64,000 bases of DNA from contig NC_079244.1 of the NCBI RefSeq assembly GCF_028009165.1, positions 2,604,001 to 2,668,000 on the forward strand, written 5' to 3'. The translations under genes were made by a program, and so were the position numbers. Origin of the DNA: Akanthomyces muscarius (taxonomy: Eukaryota; Ascomycota; Sordariomycetes; Hypocreales; Cordycipitaceae). Below, one piece after another: positions 57,582-64,000 of the stretch; position 1 is the stretch's first letter; each line of letters opens with the position of its first letter. Below the pieces are notes generated by a model. The model worked only from the letters and a program-made list of their open reading frames with translations, ran no database searches and was not told where the DNA came from.

Positions 57582-58970
57582 ATGTCGTCTCGCCACAACG
57601 CCGGCCGTCCTCGTCGCGATGGCGAGACGTTTGCCAGGACACACCATCACGACAACCAGCAGGAGGACGAGTCACGGGTAAAATTTGACGTGCGAAACCC
57701 TTCTACACTGGCACCAGATGCGCGGGAAGACGACGCAATCCTCGACGCAGATGTTATCGGTGCCAGCGCGGCAACGAAGCGCGGTGCTGTCAATCTCGAC
57801 GGTTACGATAGCGACTCCGACAATGACACGTTCAATGCCCGAGCAGAAGGTCGAAAGAAAGGCAAAGTGGACATAAACGAACAACTCGACAATTACGATA
57901 GCAAAGCCACGCATGGTGGCCCATCAACGGCCAGAAACGACGATGACGACGACGACGATATGTTTGCAGCGGCCGACGGCGAGGATCGAGAAGACGACGA
58001 TGATGACCCCAAAGCTTCTGCAGATAAGAAGAAAAAGGTACAATTTATGGAAGTCAACGAGATTGAGGGCCAAGAGCAGAAGAGCAAGAGCGGCGGCACA
58101 GTGCATTTGGACGATGGCGAGAGTAGCGATGCGGAATCAGAAAAAGAGCTTCTTGCCCAGGAAGAAGGCGTCGACGAAGAGGTTGGCGCTGGTGGCCTGA
58201 AGCGCAACGCACCCAAGGTGGAAGCTTTCAACCTTAACGCGGAAATGGAAGAGGGCCGATACGACGACCAAGGCAACTACGTCCGCAAAGCTGGCGATCC
58301 AGACGCCGTGCACGACAACTGGCTCAACGGTCTGAGCAAGAAAGAGATGAAAAAAGCAGCAGAAGCGCATGAAAAGCGGGAGTCAGAAGCCAGGCAGCGT
58401 CGCCTGGAAGACGACGGTCTGCTTAGCTCGGACCTTCTCAAGACTCTGATCGTGCACTTGGAACGGGCAGAGACGCCATTAGAAGCACTGGCACGCCTAG
58501 GCAAGGGCCAAAAAAAGACGAAGAAGATTCCACAGTGGAAGCTAAAAAAGATGAACAAAGGCATGGATGTGGATCAAAAGGCAGAGCAACCAGACCCAGA
58601 GCAACTGCGCATCAAGACTGCTATTGACGGCATAACCGAGGCGGCAGACAAGCTTCTCAGCCGTGGTTTTGAGGACGTCTACGACCAAGAGCGTGAAATT
58701 CTGGTGCGCGAGTACCGCAAGGAATCTGGCGAGGACTGGATCGAGCCGGCACGGGAGGAGGAGCCGGCGGATGGGACAGCGGCGTCGGATTCGGCGGGCA
58801 AATGGGAGTTTCGCTGGGTAGACGGCCGAGACGACGGGTCGACGCAGGGGCCGTTTGACGGGCCGTCGATGAAGGCATGGCAGGACGCTGGCTACTTTGG
58901 GCAGGGCATCGAATTTCGCCCAGCTGGAGACTCGGCCGAGTGGTCCAAGGAAGCACCCGTGTTTATCTAA
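57582..58970 (+). CDS. lin1: Lin1/CD2BP2-like GYF-domain protein (U5 snRNP)
   Basis: A single exon of 462 codons. The N-terminal half is acidic and disordered with long Asp runs and the CD2BP2 hallmark KRGAVNLDGYDSDSDND. The central part has VEAFNLNAEMEEGRYDDQGN and WLNGLSKKEMKK. A C-terminal GYF domain (about residues 405-455) has WEFRW, GPFDGPSMKAWQDAGYF and a final WSKEAPVFI-like segment. In yeast and human the homologues associate with the U5 snRNP protein Prp6/Prp8 through the proline-binding GYF domain, so a role in splicing in the nucleus is inferred. Length and domain order match fungal members. Confidence 0.9.
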   Translation: MSSRHNAGRPRRDGETFARTHHHDNQQEDESRVKFDVRNPSTLAPDAREDDAILDADVIGASAATKRGAVNLDGYDSDSDNDTFNARAEGRKKGKVDINEQLDNYDSKATHGGPSTARNDDDDDDDMFAAADGEDREDDDDDPKASADKKKKVQFMEVNEIEGQEQKSKSGGTVHLDDGESSDAESEKELLAQEEGVDEEVGAGGLKRNAPKVEAFNLNAEMEEGRYDDQGNYVRKAGDPDAVHDNWLNGLSKKEMKKAAEAHEKRESEARQRRLEDDGLLSSDLLKTLIVHLERAETPLEALARLGKGQKKTKKIPQWKLKKMNKGMDVDQKAEQPDPEQLRIKTAIDGITEAADKLLSRGFEDVYDQEREILVREYRKESGEDWIEPAREEEPADGTAASDSAGKWEFRWVDGRDDGSTQGPFDGPSMKAWQDAGYFGQGIEFRPAGDSAEWSKEAPVFI

Positions 58971-62723
<3,753 letters not shown>

Positions 62724-63702
62724 GATGAGGACTCCTCAGCTAAGCCGAGGCTGTGATGCGGCACTGCGGGTTGTCAGTGTTGGCTAGCTGGGGCGGGGCG
62801 GGGACGGACTATTGAGTAAAACATGATGTTAATGATGAAATACAAAAATCATATGAATACCTATTTTAGCCCCCCTCGTATATCCGACTCTTCTATATGT
62901 GAACATCGTTGCGAATGTATAGGTCCCCGCGTGAACACATGGTCTGGCCACTGCACTTCTGTATTTGTAGATGTAAATTCTTCGTATGGCTAGCCATCAA
63001 ACTTGGGACCCGACCGGAAGCGGTAAAAGTCCTCAGCCGTGGGCCTAGGAACCAGTGAAGCCCAATAAATATCAAAAGCCTTTCAAATGCCCCCTCCTAG
63101 TGGGATCATCTGTCCCTTTCGTCTGCTGCGCTGCTGTCCTGCGTCGACAATATACATGGAATCCCATGGGACCAAGGAGATTTCCCGAAAACAACAATAC
63201 AAAGGCAGAACAAGCAAAGCAAGCCAGTACACGGGACCACCAGAAAACGTTCGCGCCAACTTTTTCTTGGGACAAAAAAGGGTCGATTGATGCATTTTTA
63301 GCCGCCTCCTCCTCCCTCTGGTCGCTTCCCTTCCCGCCCTACCCCATCCACCTGTTGTTATAAGAACCAGAAAAACAAATAAACATTCATGGCCGTTTTC
63401 GCCTTTCTACTCCGCCATATCGCTCCCAGATTTTTCGCTCCTTTCCTCCTCAAAAGTACACAAGGTCAGTATAAAACAACAAAAATATCAACGCCGCCGT
63501 GTAAACATTTGAATGGGCCGCCACATTTGAAAGCATAAATGCCTTGTCCCATTCTGGGTATAAAAAAAGCACAAGAGGTTATTTCCCTTTCCATGCGAAA
63601 ACGCTCATGGTTGATTATGTGCTCCCGTTTCCTCCCCTCCTCCCCTCCTCTTGACCCTCGCTCACCTCTCGTTACTGCCATGCCCGCGAATGGCCGGCCT
63701 GA
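62724..63702. other. convergent 3' region
   Basis: Between the GAPDH stop and the end of the minus-strand gene at the window edge. Only 3' UTR-like AT-rich sequence was seen. Confidence 0.5.
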
Positions 63703-64000
63703 CTACCTCCCATAGTCGCGAGGGGTCAGGGTAGGGCGCCAGCTAACACCCTCCTCGGCGCACCACCGCTTCATCACACCAACCATCGTCTCGGTGATGT
63801 CGTCCATGGTCGACCAGGGCGAAAACTCGACTCGCAGACGAGGATTGTCCACGTGAGAATAGGCGTCGCGAATCTCGCGCAGCAACTGGTTGCGCGTTTG
63901 GCACGCCGCCTTGAACGGGTCGGGGCCGGACGCCAATGGTAAGTTGCACCTGATGACCTCGTCTGCAACAACCCACTGCAGAATTAGAAGCAGTGCAAAT
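63703..64000 (-). CDS. 3' end of an unidentified gene, truncated by the window edge
   Basis: The minus-strand frame is open from the window end to a stop at 63703. The last part reads SGPDPFKAACQTRNQLLREI, then NPRLRVEFSPWSTMDDITET and MKRWCAEEGVSWRPT, ending TPRDYGR. It is probably a genuine C-terminus because its composition is protein-like and the opposite strand offers nothing. A splice acceptor (TTCTGCAG at about 63981) may mark the start of this exon. The family is not recognised from this fragment. Confidence 0.55.
   Translation of the reverse strand, partial: FALLLILQWVVADEVIRCNLPLASGPDPFKAACQTRNQLLREIRDAYSHVDNPRLRVEFSPWSTMDDITETMVGVMKRWCAEEGVSWRPTLTPRDYGR

Overview
The window is nuclear DNA of a filamentous ascomycete, most likely a Sordariomycete and probably Hypocreales. 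The signs are many short GT-AG introns (about 50-130 nt) with CTAAC/CTAAT branch sites, pyrimidine-rich leaders, fungal Zn2Cys6 transcription factors, fungal-type GAPDH, cofilin and Byr4, and a eukaryotic intron-containing tRNA. The order-level placement is inferred from general protein character, not from an alignment. No transposon ORF, rRNA or CRISPR array was seen. Exon coordinates were worked out by hand from reading frames and splice motifs.

Layout. 1-4781 has no supportable gene. 4782-10317 carries two plus-strand regulators (a bHLH factor and a Zn2Cys6 factor). 10613-14779 is a minus-strand group: an MDR enoyl-reductase-like enzyme, a small unknown protein and a membrane-anchored glutaredoxin. 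15404-19689 has an XRCC4-like repair factor (+), an aldo/keto reductase (-) and a second Zn2Cys6 factor (-). 20839-29871 holds housekeeping genes: Byr4/Bfa1-like, Get5-like, cofilin and Hsp60. 30665-45367, plus an outlier at 51602-52412, is an unusual locus rich in small Myb/SANT-like, basic-tailed, presumably nuclear proteins: one larger relative and four paralogues on the minus strand, then a plus-strand group with a different but related N-terminal domain. An intron-containing tRNA-Ala and a divergent Zn2Cys6 factor/S10 serine peptidase pair interrupt the plus-strand group. 52808-62723 returns to Ufd1, a GH5 endoglycoceramidase-like secreted enzyme, a Lin1/CD2BP2-like GYF protein and GAPDH. 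The window ends inside a minus-strand gene.

Function. Most genes are independent, as usual in fungi. Three points stand out. (1) The Myb/SANT-like locus includes three tandem first-exon-like modules at about 500-bp spacing that all end in the same splice phase ahead of a single shared-looking downstream exon. (2) Cofilin and Ufd1 both have a first coding exon that is only the start codon, followed by GTACGT. (3) There is one well-supported GC-AG intron and one candidate, both with a GCAAGC donor.
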